DNA from: Okeania sp. SIO3I5
Lineage (GTDB): Bacteria; Cyanobacteriota; Cyanobacteriia; Cyanobacteriales; Microcoleaceae
Length of the DNA stretch: 39,231 nucleotides
Assembly: GCF_010672085.1 (NCBI RefSeq)
Contig: NZ_JAAHHT010000017.1
Coordinates: forward strand, 160,986 to 200,216
Direction of reading: 5' to 3'
How positions within the stretch are numbered: position 1 is the first letter of the stretch; each line of letters opens with the position of its first letter. Made by a program: the position numbers and the translations under genes. Below the pieces are notes generated by a model. The model had not been told where the DNA came from, did no database searches, and saw nothing but the letters and a program-made list of their open reading frames with translations. Shown here piece by piece: positions 1 through 7,812 of the stretch.

Positions 1-781
1 ATATAGAAATATCGTTGAAAGTTGATTTAAGGTAGAGAGTAAAATTCAGTGATAAATTTTCTAATATCTAGTTCAGAAAGACAAAACTTTATTTTGCTCA
101 AACAGATACAGCAATCTTCAATAATTTGTCAAAAAAAACTGTAGGGGTTGGGTCAGATAAATCTCATTTTCGTCTGGGGAAAGTCGAGAAAATCCCTACC
201 CAAAAATCTGACAACCTATCCAAGATTGCTATATAGAAATATCGTTGCAAGTTTATTTAAAGTGGAGGGTAAAATTCAGTGACAAATTTTCTTCTATCTA
301 GTTCAGAAATACAAAAGTTTCTTGTGCTGAAACAGATACAGCAATCTTCAATAATTTGTCAAAAAAAACTGTAGGGGTTGGGTCAGATAAATCTCATTTT
401 AGTCTGGGGAAAGGAGAAAAAATCCCTACCCAAAAATCTGACAATCTATCCAAGATTGCTATATAGAAATATAGTTGCAAGTTTATTTAAAGTGGAGGGT
501 AAAATTCAGTGACAAATTTTCTTCTATCTAGTTCAGAAAGACCAAAGTTTCTTGTGCTGAAACAGATACAGCAATCTGAAATAATTTGTCAAAAAAAACT
601 GTAGGGGTTTGGTCAGATAAATCCCATTTTAGTCTGGGTTGGGAGACCAAACCCCTACCCAAAAATATTACAACCTATTGAGGATTGCTATATAGAAATA
701 TCGTTGCAAGTTGATTTGAAGTGTCGGGTAAAATTCAGTGACAAATTTTCTTCCATCTAGTTCAGAAAAACCAAAGTTTCT
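1..781. repeat. 230-bp tandem repeat, three full units plus a partial fourth
   Basis: Units start at 1, 231, 461 and 690, each with the motif ATATAGAAATATCGTTG or a close variant. The first three are 230, 230 and 229 bp; the fourth stops after about 92 bp, at the stop codon of the membrane-protein gene at 780. Each unit contains an inner inverted pair: AGCAATCTT near its middle and AAGATTGCT at its end, enclosing GTAGGGG and CCCTACCC arms. So each unit looks like an about 120-bp hairpin-forming insertion plus 110 bp of flank, amplified together. The array may continue left of the window. Confidence 0.9.
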
Positions 782-1397
782 ATGGAAAAATTGCCAATAA
801 TATGATGATCAATAAACCAGTAAATGCACTTATAATAATCATCCAATTAGTCTTACCATTAAAAAGTCCCACTGCAACCATTATGCATAATATCCATCCT
901 ATTACACCAAGTATTGTTCTTATAACAGAATTTGTTACTATCCAGATTATTATTCCAGGGATAACTATGAACCCTAAAGTAAATGCTGCAACAGAAATTA
1001 CATAGAAAATAGTAGAAATAATTGGGGGAGGAGACATAGATTGCTCCAAACTATGCTTAGGTTCTTCTTTCTTTTCTATTCCTATTTGCTTTCCTGCATT
1101 TATTTGCTTTCCTGCATTTATGAATCCTATTTGTTCATTTGTAATTCCTGTTTGTTTTCCTTCATTTATAGAAGATTCTTCAAATAGAGAAATTGGCTTA
1201 GTTTCCACCAATTGCAATTGGATAGAGTCTACATCTATTGAACCATTCTCATCTACCTTGAAATTTAATTGGAATTGTTTTTCTGTAGAAGTAGATGATT
1301 CTTCTAGTAATAATTTTTGAGGTAATATTTTGTTAATTAAACCCCAAAATAGAGTTTCTTCTTGTTTTGTCAATCCTTGAATTGTTGAATTATTCAT
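780..1397 (-). CDS. Hypothetical membrane protein with Gly-Lys-Gln repeats and C-terminal TM bundle
   Basis: 205 residues; I recognise no family. The first ~125 residues are hydrophilic and acidic, with a short imperfect repeat around residues 75-110 (NEGKQ, NAGKQ, NAGKQ spaced by Ile/Gly). From about residue 127 to the end there are three closely spaced hydrophobic stretches, consistent with a membrane bundle and a cytosolic N-terminal part. Its ATG overlaps the stop of the upstream gene (1394-1804) in the sequence ATGA, so the two are probably translationally coupled and may form one complex. The stop codon lies exactly where the left-hand 230-bp repeat array ends, so the native C-terminus could have been altered by that repeat. 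Function unknown. Confidence 0.7.
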   Translation of the reverse strand: MNNSTIQGLTKQEETLFWGLINKILPQKLLLEESSTSTEKQFQLNFKVDENGSIDVDSIQLQLVETKPISLFEESSINEGKQTGITNEQIGFINAGKQINAGKQIGIEKKEEPKHSLEQSMSPPPIISTIFYVISVAAFTLGFIVIPGIIIWIVTNSVIRTILGVIGWILCIMVAVGLFNGKTNWMIIISAFTGLLIIILLAIFP

Positions 1398-1804
1398 TTT
1401 ATTGTACCTGATAAAAAATTTATACAGTAACTACAAAAAATTGCTGCTATTGCACAAGCAATTGAAGCAATAGCATATAATTCTTCATTTTTTATTTTGC
1501 CTATTTTGTTTTCGTCAAGTTTTATGAATCTACCGAAGCCAAATAAAGAAGTAGAAAATATGAGCGTTAAAAGAAGAATACAAAATATTAAATTTCCTAA
1601 AGAATTATCTAAAGTACCTTGAAAAAAAGTAACCCCAATAGCAGAAGCAGAGATTGTAGTAGAAAAAATGAATAACTCGCCACCTGTTAGAATTTGATAC
1701 CACTTCTTATCACTGCCCATTATCCTAATAAAAATAAAATTAATTACTATAGGCATTAAAGGTAAAACTATTTTAACAAATATCCACAGAAGGTTTGAAC
1801 TCAT
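1394..1804 (-). CDS. Small hypothetical membrane protein
   Basis: 136 residues with about four predicted membrane segments (roughly 5-28, 43-62, 68-95 and 108-130) joined by short loops such as GSDKKW and KLDENKIGKIKNEE. No enzymatic motif is visible and I do not recognise a family. It is the first gene of a two-gene minus-strand unit: its TGA shares the ATGA overlap with the next gene's start, which also encodes a membrane protein. The start ATG at 1804 is the only good candidate before the first hydrophobic segment. A role as a membrane partner of the downstream protein is inference from the overlap alone. Confidence 0.65.
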   Translation of the reverse strand: MSSNLLWIFVKIVLPLMPIVINFIFIRIMGSDKKWYQILTGGELFIFSTTISASAIGVTFFQGTLDNSLGNLIFCILLLTLIFSTSLFGFGRFIKLDENKIGKIKNEELYAIASIACAIAAIFCSYCINFLSGTIK

Positions 1805-1942
1805 AATCCTGACAATAGAGACAATGCTAAAGAAAGATAGGGTTGGGAAAATATTAGTTTCATCGTACCAATGGTTAACTCTTTTAAGGTTTACCTACAA
1901 CATTATACCATTGAGACAAATATTGGCTGTAGATATTTCTGA

Positions 1943-2338
1943 CTTCCTGTCTCTCAACTCAGCTCCATCAGATTTTTTCATATCTCAAAATAATTAGTGA
2001 ACGATACTGATAAATGATAACTGATAACTAAAAATACCTCTTGCTTCCTACCTCTAAATTCAGCTCCATCAAATTTTTTCATATTTCCAAATAATGAGTG
2101 AAAGATACTGATAAATGATGACTGATAACTGAAAATACCTCTTGCTTCCTACCTCTCAACTCAGCTCCATCAGATTTTTTCATATCTCAAAATAATTAGC
2201 GATCGCTACTGATAACTGATAACTAAAAATACCTCTTGCTTCCTACCTCTCAACTCAGCTCCATCAAATTTTTTCATATTTCCAAATAATGAGTGAAAGA
2301 TACTGATAAATGATAACTGATAACTAAAAATACCTCTC
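1943..2338. repeat. ~100-bp tandem repeat in alternating A-B-A-B order
   Basis: Four units begin at CTTCCT near 1943, 2044, 2145 and 2239 and share CTCAGCTCCATCA followed by a TTTTTTCATAT tract and GATAACTGATAACT. Units 1 and 3 carry ATCTCAAAATAATTAG; units 2 and 4 carry ATTTCCAAATAATGAGTG. A 200-bp A+B block was therefore duplicated after A and B had diverged. Unit 3 contains a HIP1 site (GCGATCGC) where the others read GTGAACGATA or GTGAAAGATA. Confidence 0.85.
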
Positions 2339-2476
2339 CAAGAATAAAAAATAAAACCAATTATCGTACATAAATTATAAATTATTTACCGAAACTAAAG
2401 CTTTTAAATCTCTACTTTTAAGGAGAAAAAATAAAAAAAAATCTTTTAAACCAATCCTTTTATTTTTCAGAAGAGG

Positions 2477-2513
2477 TAATTATTAATTATTAATTATTAA
2501 TTATTAATTATTG
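2477..2513. repeat. TAATTAT heptamer array
   Basis: About five head-to-tail copies of the 7-mer TAATTAT. Similar arrays of other heptamers (GATAACT, GACTCCT, TTATCAG) occur elsewhere in the window. Confidence 0.85.
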
Positions 2514-2626
2514 AATCCTATTCCCTTGAAAAATACTTAAGGTTTTATAAATTTTTTGGGTAATTGAGAGTTTGAGGATATATTCTAACTAAATAATCTT
2601 TATCGTAACTTTATTACAACTGTTTA

Positions 2627-3643
2627 ATGAAACAAAAATTGAGGCAATTTACTTTAGGAATAATTTTGACAACTTTGTTGATAAGTGTAATTGCCTGTAA
2701 ATCAACTTCGTCTGTGAAAAAAACTAAAGTTAGTGCTGCCCATAGTAATTGGATTGAAGAACATTTCCAAACCGAAATTGTAAATATTGGTCTGGAAAAA
2801 CTTGGTTATCAGATTGAAAAACCGATAGAAATTGACTACCCTGCTATTTATTTATCTGTTGCTAATGGTGACATAGATTATAGTGTTACCGACTTTGAAA
2901 AAACACGCCAAGAATATTTTAATAATGTTGGGGGTGAAAAAAAGTTAGAGCAATTAGGAGTTCTGGTTCCTAATACAATACATGGGTATCAAATTGATAA
3001 AAAAACTGCCGATAAATATAACATTACTAATATTGAACAATTAAAAGATCCAAAAATTGCTCAACTATTTGATTCCGATGGTAATGGTAAAGCTAATTTA
3101 GTAGGTTGTAATCCTGGTTGGTTTTGTGAAATAATAATCGACCATCACATCAAAGCTTATGGATTAGAAGATACAGTTGAACAAGATCGAGGACAATACA
3201 CTATTTTACTTGCAGATGTTATTACTCGCTACCAGCAAGGGAAAAGCGTTCTCTACTTAGCTTATAATCCTCACTGGGTATCTACAGTCTTAAAACCAGA
3301 TCAAGATATAATTTGGTTGGAAGTTCCGTTTACCTCTCTTCCAGAATCTCTGAAAAATATCACAGTAAAAGACACCACTATAGAAGGTAAAAATCTTGGA
3401 TTTATTGTTGATAACCAGCAAATTTTTGCCAATAAAAAATTTTTAGCAGCTAACCCAGTTGCCAAACATTGGTTTGAATTGGTGCAAATTCCTGCTGAGG
3501 ATATGAATGTTGAAAGTCTATATATTAAAGATGGTGAAAATTCTCCAGAGGATATCCGTCGCCATGCTAAAGAGTGGGTTGAAAAGAATCAAGAGTTGTT
3601 TGATAGTTGGTTAGAAGAAGCAAAAAAGGCGGCAGATATTTGA
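2627..3643 (+). CDS. proX: Glycine betaine/proline-type ABC transporter substrate-binding lipoprotein (ProX-like)
   Basis: 338 residues. Residues 1-24 form a lipoprotein signal ending in a lipobox (Val-Ile-Ala-Cys, Cys24), so the mature protein should be tethered to the plasma membrane facing the periplasm. The body follows E. coli ProX closely: KKTAD, LKDPKIAQLFD, GCNPGWFCE (Cys161 and Cys167 matching the ProX disulfide pair), the ISRYKEG-like ITRYQQG, NPHWVS, and a C-terminal DGWV-like DSWLEEA. Of the three ProX ligand-cage tryptophans, two are present (Trp165, Trp217); the first appears replaced by Phe90. No ATPase (proV) or permease (proW) gene is nearby, so it must serve a transporter encoded elsewhere. 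Quaternary ammonium osmolyte binding is family knowledge; the exact ligand is not readable. Confidence 0.9.
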   Translation: MKQKLRQFTLGIILTTLLISVIACKSTSSVKKTKVSAAHSNWIEEHFQTEIVNIGLEKLGYQIEKPIEIDYPAIYLSVANGDIDYSVTDFEKTRQEYFNNVGGEKKLEQLGVLVPNTIHGYQIDKKTADKYNITNIEQLKDPKIAQLFDSDGNGKANLVGCNPGWFCEIIIDHHIKAYGLEDTVEQDRGQYTILLADVITRYQQGKSVLYLAYNPHWVSTVLKPDQDIIWLEVPFTSLPESLKNITVKDTTIEGKNLGFIVDNQQIFANKKFLAANPVAKHWFELVQIPAEDMNVESLYIKDGENSPEDIRRHAKEWVEKNQELFDSWLEEAKKAADI

Positions 3644-3767
3644 ATTAAAATCAAGTAGTTACTTTCTATAGTTTTTTTATATCTTGATGATAATTACTTT
3701 TTAAATATTTGATAATTATAGCAACTGTTTCATCTAAAAAACTTCAGAGACTGAGAAATCTAAAATA

Positions 3768-3872
3768 GTGGGTTACGACGGATTATTGAATCCCTTTCAT
3801 AGTCTGAATTTTTTGCAGTCTAACGCACCCTACAATTTTGCTGATAACTGATAACTGATAACTGATAACTGA
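3768..3872. repeat. Imperfect inverted-repeat element followed by TGATAAC array
   Basis: GTGGGTTACGACG at 3768 and TAACGCACCCTAC ending at 3833 form an imperfect terminal inverted pair of about 66 bp, resembling a small palindromic insertion. It is followed at 3840-3872 by four copies of CTGATAA, abutting the stop of the NYN gene. Confidence 0.55.
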
Positions 3873-3873
3873 A

Positions 3874-4791
3874 TTAATCCCACTTAATTTTTTTCCCAGA
3901 TTCCAAAGCATAGTAAAGTTCTAATCTATCCTGATTATTCAAAGTCATTTGAAAAGTAGAACCATCTTCTATGTTTCTAAAGAAGAGGATAAACTCACTA
4001 TCTTTTTGAAATAATTTAACTTCGTAATCTTTAGCTGTTCCGCGATCGAGCAACTGAGCATTTTGAGGTTCATAAACTTTGACCATACCTCCAAATTTCT
4101 TACCTATTTTAGTGTCTGATAGTGCCGTAAATTTTTCTATACCTCGACCTAAAAATGGAGTTTTATATGTTTCAATTTTAGGCATTGGATACTTATTTTT
4201 CAGTTCGGGAGAGGACCATTTATAGTAGTCAAAAAATGACAGTGGAATGTAAGAATCAGCCGCATATTTCAGCTCTGATGAAGTTGAACGAACTTCGGAA
4301 GATACATATACAACCATTCCCATATTAACTAAACTTTCAAGAAGTGGTTTAAAATCCTTATCTCCAGATAGTAAAACTGCTTTTGTCATATTGTTGCGAA
4401 TAGCGTGATTCATCATGTCTACTGTGAGGAGAATGCTAGCTTCTTTTTGACCTTTTTTTGTTTTTGTAAAATTTCCTAGCTTAACGTGATATTCTTCTAG
4501 AGAACGAATGTAATTAAAATAATCTTTTTGTTGAGATACACGATCTTCAAAATCTATTTTTTCCTCATCCTTACGTTGAATCCGATTTATATAGTCATAA
4601 TAGAAAACTTTCCGAGCATCAAAAAAATTTTTGATGGCATTAAAATCAATGTTAATATTGTCATTTTCGACTTCATTTCCAAACCATTTATAAGTGGTAT
4701 CTATATAACTTTCTCTTAGATAACTTCCATCAATAAATAAATAAGTTACGTTTGAAGGTTGTATATTAGTAGAATTATAAGTATTTGACAT
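3874..4791 (-). CDS. NYN-domain protein, putative metal-dependent RNase (LabA/DUF88 family)
   Basis: 305 residues. Residues about 15-190 carry an NYN (PIN-like) fold: LFIDGSYL with Asp21, KGQKEASILLTVDM with Asp125, VLLSGDKDF with Asp144 and Asp146, then LKYAADSYIPL. The spaced acidic residues are those expected to bind Mg2+ in this family, so endoribonuclease activity is likely but inferred. Compared with short LabA-type proteins it has an insertion around 35-100 (charged, probably helical) and a C-terminal extension (200-305) with no recognised domain. It stands alone on the minus strand, followed by a TGATAAC repeat and preceded by an AT-rich spacer. Cyanobacterial LabA-type proteins have been linked to circadian output; no such link is visible here. 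Confidence 0.85.
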   Translation of the reverse strand: MSNTYNSTNIQPSNVTYLFIDGSYLRESYIDTTYKWFGNEVENDNINIDFNAIKNFFDARKVFYYDYINRIQRKDEEKIDFEDRVSQQKDYFNYIRSLEEYHVKLGNFTKTKKGQKEASILLTVDMMNHAIRNNMTKAVLLSGDKDFKPLLESLVNMGMVVYVSSEVRSTSSELKYAADSYIPLSFFDYYKWSSPELKNKYPMPKIETYKTPFLGRGIEKFTALSDTKIGKKFGGMVKVYEPQNAQLLDRGTAKDYEVKLFQKDSEFILFFRNIEDGSTFQMTLNNQDRLELYYALESGKKIKWD

Positions 4792-4945
4792 TTTTGATAA
4801 TAAATCTATATTTTATACTTGAGCTTTAGATTATATCAAATCCCGATAATTTAGTTATTGTAGGTCTGGAGCGGATTAGAAGGAAGCAATATCAGAGGTA
4901 GCACGAGATTACCTCCTATCATCCCCTTTTTTTACTCAAACTTTT

Positions 4946-4973
4946 GTAGAGACTTTCCATAGAAAGTCTCTAC
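4946..4973. repeat. Perfect 28-bp palindrome (GTAGAGACTTTC arm)
   Basis: A 12-bp arm GTAGAGACTTTC, a CATA loop and the complementary arm GAAAGTCTCTAC, followed by ATTTTTTT. It has the same length and GTAG/CTAC ends as the palindromes at 7696, 8697 and 14650, but a different inner stem. The following T run could also let it end plus-strand transcripts, but no plus-strand gene precedes it. Confidence 0.85.
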
Positions 4974-5080
4974 ATTTTTTTCCAAGATTATAATATTAAA
5001 TCTGGTTCCAGAACATCACAACCAATAAACCAAAATAATGATTATGAACTAACTGAATCTATGTACAATCAAGCAGGTTT

Positions 5081-5431
5081 TTAATAATTCGTTTTTTGAG
5101 CAAACTTGTCCATAAATTCAATCAAATTTTTAACTGCATCTATAGTAACAGCATTATAAAGACTGACACGACATCCTCCCTGAGTACGATGTCCAGCTAC
5201 ACCCACAAGTCCAGATTCAAATGCTTCCTGAATGAACTGTTGTTCCAAGCTTTTTGTCGGCAACTTAAAAACTACATTCATGCGCGATCGCGACTCAACT
5301 TCGACAGGACAATCAAATAAAGGCGTTGCATCAATAAAATCATAGAGAGCGGAAGATTTTTGCCAGTTAATCTTCTCCATTGCTTCTACACCCCCAATAT
5401 CTTCTTCTATCCAGCGCAAAATCTGCCACAT
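5081..5431 (-). pseudogene. serC: C-terminal remnant of phosphoserine aminotransferase
   Basis: 116 residues matching only the last third of SerC (whole enzyme about 360 residues). Recognisable parts: VEAMEKINWQKSS, LYDFID, SRMNVVFKLP, GLVGVAGHRTQGGCRVSLYNA, then a final helix NLIEFMDKF. The PLP-binding lysine and the active-site half of the protein are absent, because the 250 bp upstream hold no SerC sequence and the next gene starts at 5683. It cannot be a working aminotransferase for serine or pyridoxine synthesis; a full copy presumably exists elsewhere. The ATG at 5431 is just an internal Met near the break. Confidence 0.85.
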
Positions 5432-5650
5432 AACGGAGACAATATCTTCACTGGCAAAATTTCCTGCTACAGTGCATGACTGAAAGCAATTTTGAGGTAC
5501 ATATCTATCAGGGTAGACATTTTTAGGAAGTGCCAGACATCTTTTAAACCAGGAATGCTAGAAGCTTCCAGCCTTTGCCTATTACGAATATTGAGACATG
5601 GAACAAGTGTCCGTTTACTGTCAAATATTATCATCTACCTTCTGTTTCCC
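5432..5650 (-). pseudogene. Decayed coding debris upstream of the serC relic
   Basis: Minus-strand reading gives an open stretch of about 50 codons, with DSKRTLVPCLN, ASSIPGLKDVWHFLKM and IDMYLKIAFSHAL before a stop near 5480. It is not in frame with the SerC remnant and does not resemble the SerC N-terminus. It may be the end of another inserted or deleted gene that replaced the first two thirds of serC. I could not assign a family. Confidence 0.35.
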
Positions 5651-5682
5651 AATCAAAATAAATAATAACTTGAAGTTATGAA

Positions 5683-6660
5683 TTATTCTTGCTGAATAGA
5701 AGATTTACTGGATAAAGCTAAATAAATACCCAGTAGAACTAATACAAAAGCAATCCAGTCCAATAAACTTAATCTTTCGGAGAAAATTATCCATGCTTCA
5801 ATAGCTGTCAGAACTGGATCCAGAAGTAAAAATAGGGCAACAAACCCGGCAGATAATTTATCGAGGCTATAAGTGACAAGTCCCTGTCCTAAAACCTGGG
5901 AGATAACAGCTAAACAAATCACGGCTAACCACCCGTTCCATGAGTAAGGAAAAATTTTTTCCCCAGTAACTATCAGGATAGGTAAAATTAAAATAGCTCC
6001 AGTTAAGGAACTCCACATTAATATTTTGGTAGCACTTAATTTGCTTCGTAATTGTTCTATTATCAGTAAGTATCCTGCATAGAAAACTGCAGATAATAAG
6101 GCAGCTGCATCACCTAACATTTTATTAGTTGTACCATTAGCTATTTGTATATCTCCGATACCAATAAAAACTATTCCTACAATGGTTATTACCATCCCTA
6201 TCAAAAATTTTTCTTCAAAACGCTGACCGAAAAAAATCCATGCGCTCAAAGTTGTAAATATGGGAGTAAAATTATGCAAGACAGTAGAAATACCAATACT
6301 TGTTTGAGTTATAGACCAAGCCCAAAGTGATTGAAATCCCAGATAACTAAAACCTAATCCTAACAATAGTAAAATAACAGTTTTTGTGTAAGGCCTATCT
6401 TCTACAGACTGTAGATTTAATTGTCTATTAGATAGTTTTAGATAAACAAAATTAAGAGTATTCCCAAAACCGAGAACTACAGTCGCAATCCATAAACGAT
6501 TAAAAACTGTTGCATTTGGACTAATTTCTATTTCACTCCATTTAATAAATATTGCTGCAAAAGATAGCCCAACTGCAGCTATGAATAATAATGCGATCGC
6601 GATTAATTTTTGTCTATCAAATAACTTTGATTCTTCTGATAATAGCAATTGATTTTTCAT
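5683..6660 (-). CDS. EamA-family (DMT superfamily) transporter
   Basis: 325 residues, almost entirely hydrophobic, with about ten membrane helices in two homologous halves (EamA repeats roughly 20-170 and 180-318). Typical features: SFAAIFIKWSE in the first helix, the SIGISTVLHNFTPIFTTLSAWIFFGQR segment ending the first half with its conserved Pro and Glu/Gln-Arg, and the matching LFLLLDPVLTAIEAWIIFSERLS in the second half. Such proteins export or import small metabolites; the substrate cannot be told from sequence. Single gene on the minus strand, separated by about 250 bp from the serC relic. ATG at 6660 precedes a short cytosolic stretch and the first helix, as expected. Confidence 0.9.
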   Translation of the reverse strand: MKNQLLLSEESKLFDRQKLIAIALLFIAAVGLSFAAIFIKWSEIEISPNATVFNRLWIATVVLGFGNTLNFVYLKLSNRQLNLQSVEDRPYTKTVILLLLGLGFSYLGFQSLWAWSITQTSIGISTVLHNFTPIFTTLSAWIFFGQRFEEKFLIGMVITIVGIVFIGIGDIQIANGTTNKMLGDAAALLSAVFYAGYLLIIEQLRSKLSATKILMWSSLTGAILILPILIVTGEKIFPYSWNGWLAVICLAVISQVLGQGLVTYSLDKLSAGFVALFLLLDPVLTAIEAWIIFSERLSLLDWIAFVLVLLGIYLALSSKSSIQQE

Positions 6661-7005
6661 TACATTTAGATAAATAGTGGAGTGTTTAAATCACTGTTTT
6701 TTCTGTGAAAATTTCTCTCTATATAGTAGGGGTTAATTGCCTTACAATTGGTGTATTATTTCATATCGATGTGTAAGTCCCGATCAAATATATTGTAGCT
6801 ATTTTAAATAGGCTTTAGCTAAATAATCTCTTATTTAAGATTAATTTAACAAGATACTATAAATGTCTAGTATCAATCAACATATTTTATTAATTATTAA
6901 ACAGAGTAATCTTAAATTATTAAGACAATAAATGAATAAAATTAAGTTAAAATTTAGTTATGAGCAAGTTTAAACAAGGTAAATTTGAACAATAATTAAA
7001 TAGCA
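6661..7005. other. Divergent intergenic region, AT-rich
   Basis: Lies between the minus-strand EamA gene and the plus-strand PIN gene, so it should hold both promoters. It is strongly AT-rich; I see no clear hairpin, operator or ORF in it. Confidence 0.5.
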
Positions 7006-7683
7006 ATGAGTGAAAGTTTATATTTAGAAACAAGTGTTATTGGCTATTTAACCGCCAGACCAAGCCAAAATCTAATTGTTGCTGCTAATATGGCAGTAAC
7101 CAGAGAATGGTGGGATAATTGCCGAAGCAATTTTGAAATATATGTCTCTCCAGTAGTCTTGGATGAGGCAGGTAGGGGCGACCCAGAAATGGCTCAAAAG
7201 AGAATAGAGGTTATTACAGACCTTCCCTTTCTCTTTGATAATGAAACTGTTACAAACTTGACTCAAGAGTTTCTTCAACAAACTAATCTTCCCCTTAAAG
7301 CTAGTGATGATGCGTTGCATATTGCCCTAGCAACTGTTTATAGTTTAGACTATCTTTTAACATGGAATTGTCGCCATATTGCCAACCCTAATATTCAGAA
7401 AAAACTATCTGAAATTAGCACTAACTTTGGGTATGAATTACCAATAGTTTGTACGCCGTATCAATTACTTGAAAAAAATATGATGTTACCTGATGAAATT
7501 TTAGAAGAAATTTACAAAATTCGAGAAGAACACGCCAAAGCTTTTAACTACGATCCGGAATTAATATTAGCTGATTGGTTAGAAAGACAAAAGCAATTCG
7601 AGAAAGAATGGAAAGGGAAAATCAAGTTCATTAAAACTCCTTTGAAAAAAAGAAAAGAAGGTGTTTCTGAAGAGCGGGTATAA
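7006..7683 (+). CDS. PIN-domain VapC-like toxin fused in frame to an antitoxin-like tail
   Basis: 225 residues. Residues 1-155 are a PIN domain of the kind annotated as VapC-family toxin: YLETSVIGYL (Glu8), TREWWDN, VLDEAGRG (Glu54), SDDALHIALA (Asp101/Asp102) and LLTWNCRHIAN (Asn121), ending at the usual CTPYQLLE. RNA cleavage is family knowledge. Normally a separate ~70-residue gene follows, encoding a protein of the form (D)PxxxEIxxIREEhAxxxxYDxxxI. Here that sequence (MMLPDEILEEIYKIREEHAK..., residues 159-225) is joined in the same frame with no stop. Met159/Met160 (ATGATG at 7480) could serve as an internal start for a free antitoxin, though no good ribosome binding site precedes it. Single transcription unit. 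Confidence 0.85.
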   Translation: MSESLYLETSVIGYLTARPSQNLIVAANMAVTREWWDNCRSNFEIYVSPVVLDEAGRGDPEMAQKRIEVITDLPFLFDNETVTNLTQEFLQQTNLPLKASDDALHIALATVYSLDYLLTWNCRHIANPNIQKKLSEISTNFGYELPIVCTPYQLLEKNMMLPDEILEEIYKIREEHAKAFNYDPELILADWLERQKQFEKEWKGKIKFIKTPLKKRKEGVSEERV

Positions 7684-7695
7684 TTTTCAAACAAA

Positions 7696-7723
7696 GTAGG
7701 GACGTTCCATGGAACGTCCCTAC
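7696..7723. repeat. Perfect 28-bp palindrome (GTAGGGACGTTCC arm)
   Basis: Fully self-complementary across 28 bp, with arm GTAGGGACGTTCCA and an NcoI-like CCATGG centre. Flanks ACAAA on the left and AGGGTTATCATTT on the right recur at the copy at 8697 and, inverted, around the copy at 14650. It sits 13 bp after the PIN gene stop and might form its transcript's 3' hairpin. Confidence 0.9.
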
Positions 7724-7812
7724 AGGGTTATCATTTTTTTAATGAGGTTTATTCTTCATTTATTCTACTGAAAAACTAACTGTTTAATAATAATTAAAAT
7801 TTCACTTCAAGA

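Larger units (their letters stand above)
1805..2626. other. Repeat-rich intergenic region
   Basis: No credible ORF. It holds the ~100-bp repeat array (1943-2338), TGATAACTGATAA runs, and the TAATTAT array just upstream of the ProX-like gene. I could not pick a convincing promoter for 2627 by eye; the 100 bp before it are very AT-rich. Confidence 0.7.
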
